A DNA stretch of 32,828 nucleotides from Woeseiaceae bacterium (GTDB taxonomy: Bacteria > Pseudomonadota > Gammaproteobacteria > Steroidobacterales > Woeseiaceae): the NCBI GenBank assembly GCA_021773155.1, contig JAJFKQ010000098.1:1-32828 (forward strand). The letters are read 5' to 3'. Positions within the stretch are counted from its first letter, which is position 1. The number at the start of each line of letters is the position of its first letter. Shown piece after piece: positions 7,455 through 15,529 of the stretch. The notes below the pieces were generated by a model, which saw only the letters and a list, made by a program, of their open reading frames with translations, was not told where the DNA came from and did no database searches. The translations under genes were made by a program, and so were the position numbers.

Positions 7455-8645
7455 TTAGTCAATTGCAGGCGCAATATCTTTTAACGCCCCTGCAAGGTGG
7501 TCAATGTGTCCGGGTTCGAGAACGAGCGGTGCGAGGATTCGGAGAACTTCGGGATCGTTGCTGGTGCCTGTAAGGATGTCGTGATCGAGCAAAGCATCGC
7601 GAACCTCGATAGCAGGGCGGTCGCAAACGAGTCCAAGTAGCAGGCCCATACCCTGAATCCTCTTGATCGGTCCAACGACGCATTGCTCGCGAATCGCGAT
7701 CTCTGAGCGCCGTACATTCATCAGCAAATCTTCGTTCTCAATGGCGTCGATAGTGGCGGAAATCGCGGCTGCAGCGATGGGACCGCCACCAAATGTTGAG
7801 CCGAGGTCACCCGCACCAAATTTTGCTGCAATCGTGTGGCTGCACATTACGGCACCACATGGAATGCCACCGCCCAGCGCTTTGGCGCTGGTCAGGATGT
7901 CGGGTTGAATTTGATGTGCCTGCACCGCGAAGAAATGACCGCAACGACCGATACCTGACTGCACTTCGTCGGCAATCAATAGTGCACCGTGCTTTTGAGT
8001 TGCGGCGCGTAACGCGTGAATAAATTCTGCCGAAAGATCGTAGGCACCGGCAATACCCTGAACGGGTTCGAAAATAACGGCCGCTATATCAGTACCGATC
8101 ATTTCCTCGGCCGCCGCGATGTCATCACGTGGAATGAAATCAACTTCGAATGGCTTCGTCGGAAAGCCGTACCAGCGGTCCGAGTTCCAGGTCACAGCTG
8201 CGGCCGCTGCAGTGCGTCCGTGAAAGCCCTCGGTAATAGCGAGCACTTTCTTGCGACCCGTTGCCATACAAGCCATGCGCAATGCATTTTCGTTCGCTTC
8301 CGCGCCTGAGTTAACGAAAAACACCCGGTCCAGCCCGTCCGGCGCAACGCCGACAAGTTTCTCTGCAGCTTCAGCACGAATATCCAGAGCCACGGCATTA
8401 CTCTGGAATAACAGTTTGTTACTTTGTTCGGTTATGGCCTTGACCAATTGCGGGTGACCATAGCCGAGTGCGACGACTGCGTGGCCGCCGTAAAGATCGA
8501 GTATGCGCCGGCCATCCTTCGTAAATATATCGCAGCCACTGGCTCGTTCCGGTACGAACGGTAGTTGCCCGTACACAGGGATAGTGACACTGGCTTCGCG
8601 AATTCGCGGATCGAGCATGAGCAGCTGTTCATTAATCGTCGACAT
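7455..8645 (-). CDS. argD: Acylornithine aminotransferase (class III, PLP)
   Basis: ArgD transfers an amino group from glutamate to N-acylglutamate semialdehyde. The 396-residue product has NSGAEANE (112-119), the FEPVQG motif (192-197), DEVQSGIGR (226-234) and the PLP lysine K255 in SAKALGGGIP. These are standard for acetylornithine/succinylornithine aminotransferases. The ATG at 8645 shares one base with the argC stop (TGATG), so coupling is likely. An open extension upstream to 8807 lies entirely inside argC and is not used. Acetyl versus succinyl preference cannot be read from the sequence; several ArgD enzymes accept both. Confidence 0.93.
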   Translation of the reverse strand: MSTINEQLLMLDPRIREASVTIPVYGQLPFVPERASGCDIFTKDGRRILDLYGGHAVVALGYGHPQLVKAITEQSNKLLFQSNAVALDIRAEAAEKLVGVAPDGLDRVFFVNSGAEANENALRMACMATGRKKVLAITEGFHGRTAAAAAVTWNSDRWYGFPTKPFEVDFIPRDDIAAAEEMIGTDIAAVIFEPVQGIAGAYDLSAEFIHALRAATQKHGALLIADEVQSGIGRCGHFFAVQAHQIQPDILTSAKALGGGIPCGAVMCSHTIAAKFGAGDLGSTFGGGPIAAAAISATIDAIENEDLLMNVRRSEIAIREQCVVGPIKRIQGMGLLLGLVCDRPAIEVRDALLDHDILTGTSNDPEVLRILAPLVLEPGHIDHLAGALKDIAPAID

Positions 8646-9706
8646 CAGGTCCACCCCGGCGCAGCAGCTGTTAAACCGGATGATTCCGGAAGGTTCCAGA
8701 GACGGTTCATCCACTGGATAGCGCCGCCCGCAGCGCCCTTGACAAGATTGTCTATCGCGCTCATCACGACCACTGATTCGCCGTCTGTTGCAACGCCAAT
8801 GTGGCACATATTGCTCGCGACAACGTTCTTGAGCCTGGGAGTGGCGCTGACTATTTCAACGAATGGCGAATTCGCATAGGCCGAGGTATAGACCTCCCGT
8901 AGCTGTTGTTCGCTGACCGTTGCCTTGGCTCTGGCCTGTAACGTGACATGGATACCTCTCGAAAACGGTCCTGAGTGAGGCACAAAATGTACGGTAGTGT
9001 CGCGGCCACTGGCAGCAGTCGCAAGTCTGGCAATTTCCGGTGAATGACGGTGCGCGAGTGGCTTGTAGGCATACAGATTACTGTTGCGTTCCGGATGGTG
9101 CGTTCCTGCTTGCGGACTGCGCCCGGAACCAGTGCTGCCGGTTACACCGGAGACAAATACTTCACTCATCGTCAGGCCTGAGCGCATCAGAGGCACTGTC
9201 GCCAGCAACGTCGCCGTCGCGAAGCAGCCCGGATGGCCAATGTGAGGTGTAGTAACCGCGTCGAGGTGTTCGGGGACAGCGCAGGAGAAATCGTGCAGCA
9301 ATTCCGGTGCGCCATGTTGGCCGCCGTAGACAGACTCCCAGGCGGCCTGTTCGGAGTAGCGAAAATCGGCCGACGAGTCCACAACATGCATGTTCACGTT
9401 TTTGTTTTTCGCGGCGTTTAACGCTGCTTTGATAATCCCGGCTGACGCTCCATGTGGCGCGGCAGAAAACAATGCGACATCGCTGCCATCCTCTACGGCA
9501 TTCAGCCATTCATCGCTGGCAACAAAAGAAACTCCAGCCAGCGCCTGAGACAGGTGAGCAAACGTGTCTGCAATCGCCTGATTAGCCCGACTGTCAGAGA
9601 CGGCAGCAGCCAATTCGAAATTAGCATGCCCGGTGATAAGTCGCAGTAATTCACCACCCACATAGCCACCGGCTCCCAGCACGACGGCCTGAATTGGCGA
9701 GCTCAT
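8645..9706 (-). CDS. argC: N-acyl-gamma-glutamyl-phosphate reductase
   Basis: ArgC reduces the acylglutamyl phosphate made by ArgB. The 353-residue product has the Rossmann motif GAGGYVGGEL (11-20) and the catalytic cysteine C161 in GHPGCFAT. It also has GVTGSTGSGRSPQAGTHHPE and the PHSGPFSRGIHVT substrate-loop region, with the catalytic His there. The His-Pro-Gly-Cys-Phe form differs from the Asn-Pro-Gly-Cys-Tyr of enteric ArgC. The ATG at 9706 overlaps the stop of the P-loop gene by 4 bases (ATGA). Confidence 0.94.
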   Translation of the reverse strand: MSSPIQAVVLGAGGYVGGELLRLITGHANFELAAAVSDSRANQAIADTFAHLSQALAGVSFVASDEWLNAVEDGSDVALFSAAPHGASAGIIKAALNAAKNKNVNMHVVDSSADFRYSEQAAWESVYGGQHGAPELLHDFSCAVPEHLDAVTTPHIGHPGCFATATLLATVPLMRSGLTMSEVFVSGVTGSTGSGRSPQAGTHHPERNSNLYAYKPLAHRHSPEIARLATAASGRDTTVHFVPHSGPFSRGIHVTLQARAKATVSEQQLREVYTSAYANSPFVEIVSATPRLKNVVASNMCHIGVATDGESVVVMSAIDNLVKGAAGGAIQWMNRLWNLPESSGLTAAAPGWT

Positions 9707-10758
9707 GCAGCCTCCCTGCCGAGCAGAGCGGCAATCTTGTCACCCAGCGCTACGCCATTGGAAAGCGCGTTGATTGCCGGTAACGATATACGTTCCGCAA
9801 TTTGCTGTACCCCAACATCATTGTCCGTAGCAGGCCCCGTGACAACGGCGGGTTCGATGTTGTATTCATCGCGTAAGATTTTCGCGCCACCCCAGGCGGA
9901 AACAGGGTCATTGGCACACAACACGACGGCGGTCAGGGCATCGCGAATTTGCTCGTCGGCGAGTATGGCGGCGACACCGTACGCTCCGAGCAATCCATCG
10001 CCGAGTTCCAGAACGATTATATCCGGCGCTTTGGCGCCGAGATCCGTCAACAGCGAGCGCGTCAACGCCGGACCGTTTTCGGCCGTAGTCGTGACAATCC
10101 CAAGATCGGAGAAGATCATCGTGTCTGTGGCGCCAGCGTCTTCCATGGCGAGTATATCGCGCCGCAATGAAACACCCGTCGCCTTGCAAGCGGCGACATT
10201 CAGTCCCAGGTGCCGTAAGCGCCCGACAATGGCACAGGCTGCTGCGGTCTTGCCGGAATCCATGCAGGTTCCGGCGAGAGCTACAACCGGCACACCATTC
10301 ATTTTCAATTGCGCATCCTTATCGAGTGTTGCGGAACCAACACGGGCCGGGACGCCGATGCGCTCGCCAAGATAGGGAAACTCGAGAACAGTACCGAGTA
10401 CTTCGCAGTCGAACGGTGCGCCGACATCCGGATTCGCCGAATCACATATTCCGATGACGCCACCGATATTCAGGATTTGCAAATGATCACCTTTCGCCAG
10501 CTCGGTCGGCAGGTGTCCCGAATAGCCACGCAGCGCATTGCGATGGCCGAGTGCGCCGACGACGATGTCGCCCATCGTGACCGTAGCCATGCGACCTGAT
10601 GTCAGCTCCAGCTGGTTGTAACGTGATTTGTTATTCAGCACACGAACGGCGATGAGCACGCCTTCCTCACACGGAATGTCCGCAGACAATCGAAGCTCGG
10701 AAGCCAGATCATTGTGCTGCGCGACCGAGGCCACTTTATCGACAACGATGCTCTTCAT
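9703..10758 (-). CDS. DUF1611-like P-loop protein inside the arginine operon
   Basis: This 351-residue protein has a beta-rich N-terminal domain (about 1-150). Its C-terminal P-loop domain has a Walker A-like GTCMDSGKT (163-171), KATGVSLRRD (192-201), then DIIVLELGDGLLGAYG (246-261) and AVVLCANDP. These segments resemble the C-terminal domain of DUF1611 proteins and, more remotely, dethiobiotin synthetase (GTDTEVGKT). DgcN, a DUF1611 protein, has been reported as a D-glutamate N-acetyltransferase, so an acyl transfer to glutamate is a reasonable hypothesis here; this is inference, not recognition. The N-terminal domain does not look like that of DUF1611. The start is the ATG at 10758: AGGAG precedes it and the gap to argG is one base. 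The open frame upstream to 10959 lies inside argG and is rejected. It could instead be an ATP-dependent enzyme or regulator. Confidence 0.75.
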   Translation of the reverse strand: MKSIVVDKVASVAQHNDLASELRLSADIPCEEGVLIAVRVLNNKSRYNQLELTSGRMATVTMGDIVVGALGHRNALRGYSGHLPTELAKGDHLQILNIGGVIGICDSANPDVGAPFDCEVLGTVLEFPYLGERIGVPARVGSATLDKDAQLKMNGVPVVALAGTCMDSGKTAAACAIVGRLRHLGLNVAACKATGVSLRRDILAMEDAGATDTMIFSDLGIVTTTAENGPALTRSLLTDLGAKAPDIIVLELGDGLLGAYGVAAILADEQIRDALTAVVLCANDPVSAWGGAKILRDEYNIEPAVVTGPATDNDVGVQQIAERISLPAINALSNGVALGDKIAALLGREAA

Positions 10759-10759
10759 T

Positions 10760-11968
10760 TCAATCTCCTGCCGCTCTTGTTTGTAGCGATCCTGGTAGCG
10801 AAAGGATACGTGCGTAGCCGAGGGCATCGCCGGCCGTCCACTCGCCTGCCGATTCGCCGTAGACGCCTTTGGTGGCAGCCAACAATGAGTGCGGTGATGT
10901 CGTGCCCTCAATGAACAACTGCCCCGGTCGCAGTGCGAACGTAACCGTGCCGGTAACACGCTTCTGAGATGACATGAGAAAGGCTTCGATATCGTCGCAG
11001 GCCAGATCGAGTTGTTTGCCTTCGTGCACGAGGTCGCCGTATACAGCGGATACGCTGTCTTTTATTCGGCTCTGCTGTCCGCTGAGAACCAGTTTCTCAA
11101 GTTCGCGGTGAGCCGTGATTAGTGTAATCGCAGCGGGTGCCTCGAACGCAACGCGACCCTTGGTGCCGAGTACGGTATCGCCGAGATGTATACCGCGTCC
11201 GATGCCATAGCTGCCCGCGAGTACTTCGAGTTTTTCGATCAACTCGACAGGTTCGAGCGCCTCTCCATCCAACGCAACAGGCACGCCTGCGTTGAACTCC
11301 AGCGTATGGCTGGAAGCTTGCAATGGCTCGGAGAACGCGTTGGCTGACAGCACCCAGGCAGATTCGGGGATCGAATTCTCAGACGTCAAAGTTTCCTGAC
11401 CACCAATTGTAATACCCCAAAGGCCACGATTAATTGAGTACGCCGAGCCTTGTGCCGGCAATGGCAGGTCATGCTTCTCAAGATAGGCGAGCTGTTCGTC
11501 GCGTGCCCAGTTGTTATCACGCACCGGCGCAAGGACTTCGAGCCCGGGGTTGAGTGTCCGCAGAGCGACTTCGAAACGAACCTGGTCATTGCCGGCTGCG
11601 GTACAGCCGTGAGCAACGGTCGTTGCGCCACGATCGGTTGCGATCCTGGCCAATCGTTCCGCCTGCAGTCCACGCTCTGCGCCGACGCATAATGGATATG
11701 CCTGGCCGCGAAGTACATTGCCGGCGATCAAGTGTTTGATGACGGTGTCGAAGAAATCCAGCTTCGCATCGATTAATACATGTTCAATCGCACCCAGTGC
11801 CATGGCGCGTTCTTGCAGGGCGATGGCCGCTGCCGCGTCGATACCACCGGTATCAACACAGGCTGTGATTACGTCGCGGCCGTAGTTTTCCTTCAGCCAC
11901 GGAACGCAAAACGATGTATCAAGGCCTCCCGAAAACGCGAGAATAATGGGTGATGTGTCCTTGCTCAC
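10760..11968 (-). CDS. argG: Argininosuccinate synthase
   Basis: ArgG joins citrulline and aspartate with ATP. The 402-residue product has the PP-loop AFSGGLDTS (11-19), the ACVDTGG stretch, VAHGCTAAGNDQVRFE (near 120-135) and a YSINRGLWG motif typical of the family. The start is GTG at 11968, with GGAG 7 bases upstream in the 18-base gap after argR. In this pathway ArgG should act after a deacylase releases citrulline from N-acylcitrulline. No deacylase gene is in the cluster. Confidence 0.95.
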   Translation of the reverse strand: MSKDTSPIILAFSGGLDTSFCVPWLKENYGRDVITACVDTGGIDAAAAIALQERAMALGAIEHVLIDAKLDFFDTVIKHLIAGNVLRGQAYPLCVGAERGLQAERLARIATDRGATTVAHGCTAAGNDQVRFEVALRTLNPGLEVLAPVRDNNWARDEQLAYLEKHDLPLPAQGSAYSINRGLWGITIGGQETLTSENSIPESAWVLSANAFSEPLQASSHTLEFNAGVPVALDGEALEPVELIEKLEVLAGSYGIGRGIHLGDTVLGTKGRVAFEAPAAITLITAHRELEKLVLSGQQSRIKDSVSAVYGDLVHEGKQLDLACDDIEAFLMSSQKRVTGTVTFALRPGQLFIEGTTSPHSLLAATKGVYGESAGEWTAGDALGYARILSLPGSLQTRAAGD

Positions 11969-11986
11969 TGGGGTCTCCGATATTAT

Positions 11987-12433
11987 CTAGGAACGAGCTG
12001 CGTGCTCGATCCGGGTAATGAGGTTTTTCTGTGCGATACCGGACTCGGTCGCAACGAATACGGTGTCATCGCCGCCAATATTGCCGATTACTTCGGGCCA
12101 GTCGCAGCGGTCGAACGCGAGCGCAACACGCTGTGCGGCGCCAATCGCAGTTTTAACGACCAGCAGATTGGGGCCCGCTGGCTGGATGGTTCGAAGTAAC
12201 TCGGCGACAGCAGCAAACTGGTCGTCATCGGCCTGGCGGCTAGTGGGCAGCTCGTAACCTGCAGCGGTCTTGATCGCGCCGAGTTCCTTGAGGTCACGAC
12301 TGACGCTGGATTGCGTTGCGACATAGCCCGCGGATTGCAACGCGGCCACGAGCGAGCCCTGCGTTTCCGCAGGTCGCTTAAGCAGCAATCGCCGTATCGC
12401 GTCGCGTCTGGGTTCGTGATTTCCGTTGGGCAC
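11987..12433 (-). CDS. argR: Arginine repressor
   Basis: This 148-residue ArgR/AhrC protein has an N-terminal winged helix with the recognition motif QSSVSRDLKELG (41-52). The C-terminal oligomerisation and arginine-binding domain has the GGDDTVFV motif (GDDT at 121-124). It would bind arginine as a hexamer and repress arg genes. It is the first gene of the operon, so it probably represses itself together with argG onward. The start is GTG at 12433, with only a weak RBS (GAGACAG). Palindromic operator-like sequences lie directly upstream (12443-12489). Confidence 0.95.
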   Translation of the reverse strand: MPNGNHEPRRDAIRRLLLKRPAETQGSLVAALQSAGYVATQSSVSRDLKELGAIKTAAGYELPTSRQADDDQFAAVAELLRTIQPAGPNLLVVKTAIGAAQRVALAFDRCDWPEVIGNIGGDDTVFVATESGIAQKNLITRIEHAARS

Positions 12434-12442
12434 GGGCTGTCT

Positions 12443-12489
12443 CGCATAAATATGCGCATAAGTTGAACACCATGCGCATATTTAGTCAA
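12443..12489 (-). promoter_or_regulatory. Putative argR promoter with paired ARG-box-like operators
   Basis: The perfect palindrome ATGCGCAT occurs twice (12452-12459 and 12472-12479), exactly 20 bp apart, which is two helical turns. The proximal copy also overlaps CGCATAAATATGCG (12443-12456), an inverted repeat with 6-base arms similar in form to ARG boxes (TGAATAATTATTCA in E. coli). A minus-strand -35 TTGACT (12489 to 12484) lies just outside; the -10 is not clear. Binding of ArgR here would cover the promoter. The arginine link is inferred from position. Confidence 0.55.
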
Positions 12490-12510
12490 GCGCTCTGGAG
12501 CGCGTTTTTT
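12490..12510 (+). terminator. Terminator-like hairpin with T-run in a divergent promoter region
   Basis: GCGCT (12490-12494) pairs with AGCGC (12499-12503) around CTGG, and six T follow at 12505-12510. The form is that of a short intrinsic terminator on the plus strand. It lies upstream of the esterase gene rather than after a gene. It could stop stray plus-strand transcription from the argR region or act as a leader attenuator. The stem is only 5 bp, so it may be weak. Confidence 0.45.
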
Positions 12511-12560
12511 GCCTTTTTCTGCGCTACACTGCGCCGCTTTGCTGAGTCCGGAGCATCATT

Positions 12561-13220
12561 GTGCAGACACCTGAGACCGTCGAGGTCACCACTGGCGAAA
12601 ATCCCCAGGGCAGCGTTATCTGGCTGCACGGTCTGGGCGCCGACGGCCACGATTTTGAGCCCATCGTTCCGGAGTTACGTTTACCAACGAATTTGTCTCT
12701 GCGATTCATTTTTCCGCATGCGCCCGTGCAGCCCGTGACGATCAACGGCGGTATGGCGATGCGATCCTGGTACGACATCGTGAGCTTTGATTCCGAGGGC
12801 CGGGCAGACAGGGCTGGAGTACTTGCAAGCAGCGACTTGCTGGACGGACTGATTGCCAGAGAAATCGAACGTGGCGTGGCGCCCCAAAAAATTGTAGTTG
12901 CCGGATTTTCACAAGGTGGTGCGGTAGCGATCCACACAGCACTGCAAACCGAACACCCGATCGCAGGTCTCATGGCATTGTCTACTTATATGGCCTTGCC
13001 CGAGGATGCGGAGAGCGCCGTAAGTCGCAAGGATTTGCCGATCTTTATGGCACACGGCAGCTTTGATCCGGTATTGCGTATGGAGTGGGGTCGATCGTCC
13101 GCGGACAGGCTTATCGAAGCCGGGTATGCAGTCGACTGGCATGAGTACCCGATGGCGCATGCGGTTTGTCCACAGGAGATCGCAGACATTAGCAATTGGT
13201 TATCCGCGATCTACAACTGA
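12561..13220 (+). CDS. Carboxylesterase/acyl-protein thioesterase family alpha/beta hydrolase
   Basis: The 219-residue protein fits the YpfH/EstB/phospholipase-carboxylesterase family in length. VIWLHGLGADGHDF (19-32) forms the oxyanion region. The triad is Ser117 in GFSQGG, Asp169 in HGSFDPV and His200 in MAHAVCPQE. PHAPVQPVTINGGM is also typical of acyl-protein thioesterase relatives. It is expected to be cytosolic and to hydrolyse short-chain esters or thioesters; the natural substrate is unknown. The start is GTG at 12561. A possible -10 TACACT lies at 12525-12530. Its TGA stop (13218-13220) directly abuts the stop of the convergent NRDE gene (13221), reading TGATCA. Confidence 0.9.
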   Translation: MQTPETVEVTTGENPQGSVIWLHGLGADGHDFEPIVPELRLPTNLSLRFIFPHAPVQPVTINGGMAMRSWYDIVSFDSEGRADRAGVLASSDLLDGLIAREIERGVAPQKIVVAGFSQGGAVAIHTALQTEHPIAGLMALSTYMALPEDAESAVSRKDLPIFMAHGSFDPVLRMEWGRSSADRLIEAGYAVDWHEYPMAHAVCPQEIADISNWLSAIYN

Positions 13221-13988
13221 TCAGGCCGGATTCTTTGGGGCGGTCGTAAATGTGGAATCGCCTGCTCTCTTGCCGTCGGCATCAAACCGTCGTTCGTGAA
13301 ATCGCCACGAACCGGCAGCATCGAGTAAAGCAACACTCGAGCTTCGCGTGCCGTAATCAGGCAGGACGATAAACGCTGCGCTGATCGCGTGAGCCATTTC
13401 GAACGGTAGATGTTCATTGTCTATCTCATCGACGGAAGCTTTTTGTCGGTCGTCGAGCAGCCGGAACAACTCAGTTTCATTCACCTTGTCGTTTCGGATC
13501 AGCGCTTCAAGTGCAGCCTTGCTACGAACCACTTTATGCCAGGGCGAATCCAGTAGCGCATTGCTGAGCCCATAAACGCCCGGCGTCAAAGTTCGCACGC
13601 CGTCGGTGCGGTTCGAAAGACACGCCAGCGTCGCACCATCGCTGACGAGCAGATTGAATCCCGCGTATTTAGCACCATCAATATCGTTCAGGTAGTCGAC
13701 TGGAGAATCCGTGCTGTTAAGGAATTCGGTAACGAGATGACCACGTGAGCGGTACTTTGGGGACGGCAGCTGTGCATCCCGAAAATTCGTAACCGTCGCA
13801 AACCGCCCGCCACGATGCAACGCAAGCCAGGTGCCGCCGGCCTGTAAATCTCGACCACCGGCAATGTCCGGAATGTCAGACCACCAGTGCGCGTGTTCCG
13901 TGGGGCGACCGTGAAACTCATCGCGATTGCCCGCAACAATCAACGGAAACTCAGAATGCTGCTGCCAGGCAAGAACAACCAGGCACAT
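13221..13988 (-). CDS. NRDE/TANGO2 family protein
   Basis: The 255-residue protein begins MCLVVLAWQQH and contains the family-naming AGNRDEF motif near residue 20. GGRDLQAGGTWLALHRGGRFATVTNFR follows in the usual place (quoted in parts). The Cys at position 2 is conserved in the family, which is thought to have an Ntn-hydrolase-like fold. Eukaryotic TANGO2 has been linked to haem and lipid handling, but no reaction is established. It starts 2 bases after nudC on the same strand and so is likely cotranscribed with nudC and the FlhC-like gene. Nothing appears truncated. Confidence 0.9.
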   Translation of the reverse strand: MCLVVLAWQQHSEFPLIVAGNRDEFHGRPTEHAHWWSDIPDIAGGRDLQAGGTWLALHRGGRFATVTNFRDAQLPSPKYRSRGHLVTEFLNSTDSPVDYLNDIDGAKYAGFNLLVSDGATLACLSNRTDGVRTLTPGVYGLSNALLDSPWHKVVRSKAALEALIRNDKVNETELFRLLDDRQKASVDEIDNEHLPFEMAHAISAAFIVLPDYGTRSSSVALLDAAGSWRFHERRFDADGKRAGDSTFTTAPKNPA

Positions 13989-13990
13989 GA

Positions 13991-14893
13991 CTACTCTTTC
14001 GTTTCCGTGCCAAGCCAGCCTTCGACCAGGCGGCGCGCGATCGAAATACTAAATGGCAACTTCGGAAACCCCGAGCGCAGTTCTTTGTGCGTGAACCATC
14101 GTGCGTCTTCAAGTTCGCCGTCGTTAAGACGGATTTCCTGAGCCACCGCCGTATCGGCTTCAGCAACGAAACCGAGCATCAGCGAGGATGGGAATGGCCA
14201 GGGCTGCGAGCTGTGATAGCTAACTGCGGCTACGCGAACGTTGGTTTCTTCATAAACCTCCCGGCGAACTGCGTCCTCAAGACTTTCGCCAGGTTCGACA
14301 AAGCCAGCGATTGTGGAGTACAGCCCCTCGGGCCAGCCTGTTTGTCGACCGAGCAAACAACGGTCTCCATCCGCAACCAGGACAATGATGGCCGGGTCTA
14401 CACGCGGGAAAATCTCGCGGCCACACTCCGAATTTACGCAGCGCCGTGAATTGCCACCAGCATCCGGCCGAGCCGAGGAACCGCATCGGCCACAAAAAAG
14501 TTGCGAGGAGTGCCAAAGAACCAGCCCACGTGCATGCGCCGCAAGATTAGCCTCGTCCGCAGGCAGTACTGTGCCGAGATAGCGCAGATCTTGAAACTCG
14601 CCGAGTTCCGGGTAGGGCGGCTTGCCGTCGGCGGCAATAGATACGGCAAAAGCCGGTTTGCCACGGAACAACCCAAGAAATATCTGATTGTGCTCATCGA
14701 GAAAGTTCTCGATCTGGTGTCGCTCAAGCAACATGAGCTGCAAAGGGTCGCCACCAACCAGACAGTGATCACCCCAGACGGGAACAAAGCGCGTCGCCGA
14801 ATTGGCTAGCGCTTCGTTCAGCCAATCTGCGTCCTTGCGCATCTCGCCACTTCGATCGACGAACGCGCCCGCGAACACATTGTGATTTTCCAT
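13991..14893 (-). CDS. nudC: NAD(H) diphosphatase, Nudix family
   Basis: NudC hydrolyses NAD(H) and removes NAD caps from RNA 5' ends. The 300-residue product has the four-cysteine zinc site CGRCG … CVNSECG. It also has a complete Nudix box (GFVEPGESLEDAVRREVYEETNV, in parts GFVEPGES and REVYEETN) and the NudC signature SQPWPFPSSLM just after it. I chose the ATG at 14893 (MENHNVFAG). The open frame continues to 14947 but would overlap the FlhC-like stop at 14911. The RBS is weak. The gap to the FlhC-like gene is 17 bases. Confidence 0.94.
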   Translation of the reverse strand: MENHNVFAGAFVDRSGEMRKDADWLNEALANSATRFVPVWGDHCLVGGDPLQLMLLERHQIENFLDEHNQIFLGLFRGKPAFAVSIAADGKPPYPELGEFQDLRYLGTVLPADEANLAAHARGLVLWHSSQLFCGRCGSSARPDAGGNSRRCVNSECGREIFPRVDPAIIVLVADGDRCLLGRQTGWPEGLYSTIAGFVEPGESLEDAVRREVYEETNVRVAAVSYHSSQPWPFPSSLMLGFVAEADTAVAQEIRLNDGELEDARWFTHKELRSGFPKLPFSISIARRLVEGWLGTETKE

Positions 14894-14910
14894 CCGGCCA
14901 GTGTAACCCA

Positions 14911-15471
14911 CTAGTGAGCATTGCTGATGATCTCGCATGCAGGGCAAGTGCCGCTATCCAGTGCGTATGCGTCCTGCACGTAATACGCTTCGCAGTGATT
15001 GCAGCTCGCGAGATAGAGCTCGTCGTTATAGGAAATACACTGCAACAGATTCCATGCCCATTCAAAGCTTAACTGTGGTTCCTTGTGCAATAGCAAATAG
15101 GTTTCATAGGCACGACAGAGTCGGTGTCCGAATTCCACGTCGGGACGTGGCCAGCATGGATGCACGAAATCATCCTGGTCGATACGCACGAGAAGCCCGA
15201 CCGAGAAAAGGGCAACGAGTGTCGTTGCCTGTATCTGATTCTTTGAGTTCTTGACGAAGCGATTTATCTGGCGGGGCGATTTGCCACGCCGACGTTTAAC
15301 ATCGGATGTGCCGCTGTTGCGGAAGTAGGTGGTGTACAGTTTCCGTATTCGGTCGTCGGAGAGCCCCGTACACTCGCGGATGGTACGAGTTCGCGCTTCG
15401 TGACGAATCATTCGGAGCGCGAGCTCGAACTGACTGCGTTCCCCTGAATAGCGGTCATCGGTGAATCTCAT
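14911..15471 (-). CDS. FlhC-like transcriptional regulator
   Basis: This 186-residue protein resembles FlhC, the zinc-binding half of the flagellar master regulator FlhD4C2. The N-terminal helix region QFELALRMIRHEARTRTI…TGLSDDRIRKLY (14-46) matches FlhC's IQLAMELITLGARLQ…LSRGRLIKLY. The C-terminus has the four zinc cysteines C157, C160, C176 and C179 (CNHC…CPAC). E. coli FlhC has the same C-x2-C pairs with one residue more between them. A basic insert VKRRRGKSPRQINRF (58-72) may add DNA contacts. FlhC and FlhD are normally encoded in one operon; here the plausible FlhD-like partner is divergent (15656-16267). No flagellar gene is nearby, so the regulon is unknown. It may be cotranscribed with nudC. 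Confidence 0.82.
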   Translation of the reverse strand: MRFTDDRYSGERSQFELALRMIRHEARTRTIRECTGLSDDRIRKLYTTYFRNSGTSDVKRRRGKSPRQINRFVKNSKNQIQATTLVALFSVGLLVRIDQDDFVHPCWPRPDVEFGHRLCRAYETYLLLHKEPQLSFEWAWNLLQCISYNDELYLASCNHCEAYYVQDAYALDSGTCPACEIISNAH

Positions 15472-15529
15472 TGTTTACTCTCCAGTATTTTCCGAGCCTC
15501 GTCATTTCTTACCATTTATGATAGAAAAC

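Noticed and set aside
5508-8645. Reading the argB/argD/argC set as a LysW-dependent lysine pathway
   Set aside because: There is no LysW carrier or LysX ligase gene, and argG, argH, argR and the transcarbamylase show arginine synthesis.
8646-8807. N-terminal extension of ArgD into argC
   Set aside because: The extra 54 residues are antiparallel in composition to any ArgD and lie inside argC; MSTINE at 8645 matches the family start.
9737-10375. Plus-strand 212-residue open frame
   Set aside because: It is a Ser/Arg/Pro-rich antisense shadow of the P-loop gene, without an RBS or motif.
10759-10959. N-terminal extension of the P-loop protein into argG
   Set aside because: The extension is Arg/His-rich and lies inside argG, while the ATG at 10758 has a good RBS (AGGAG).
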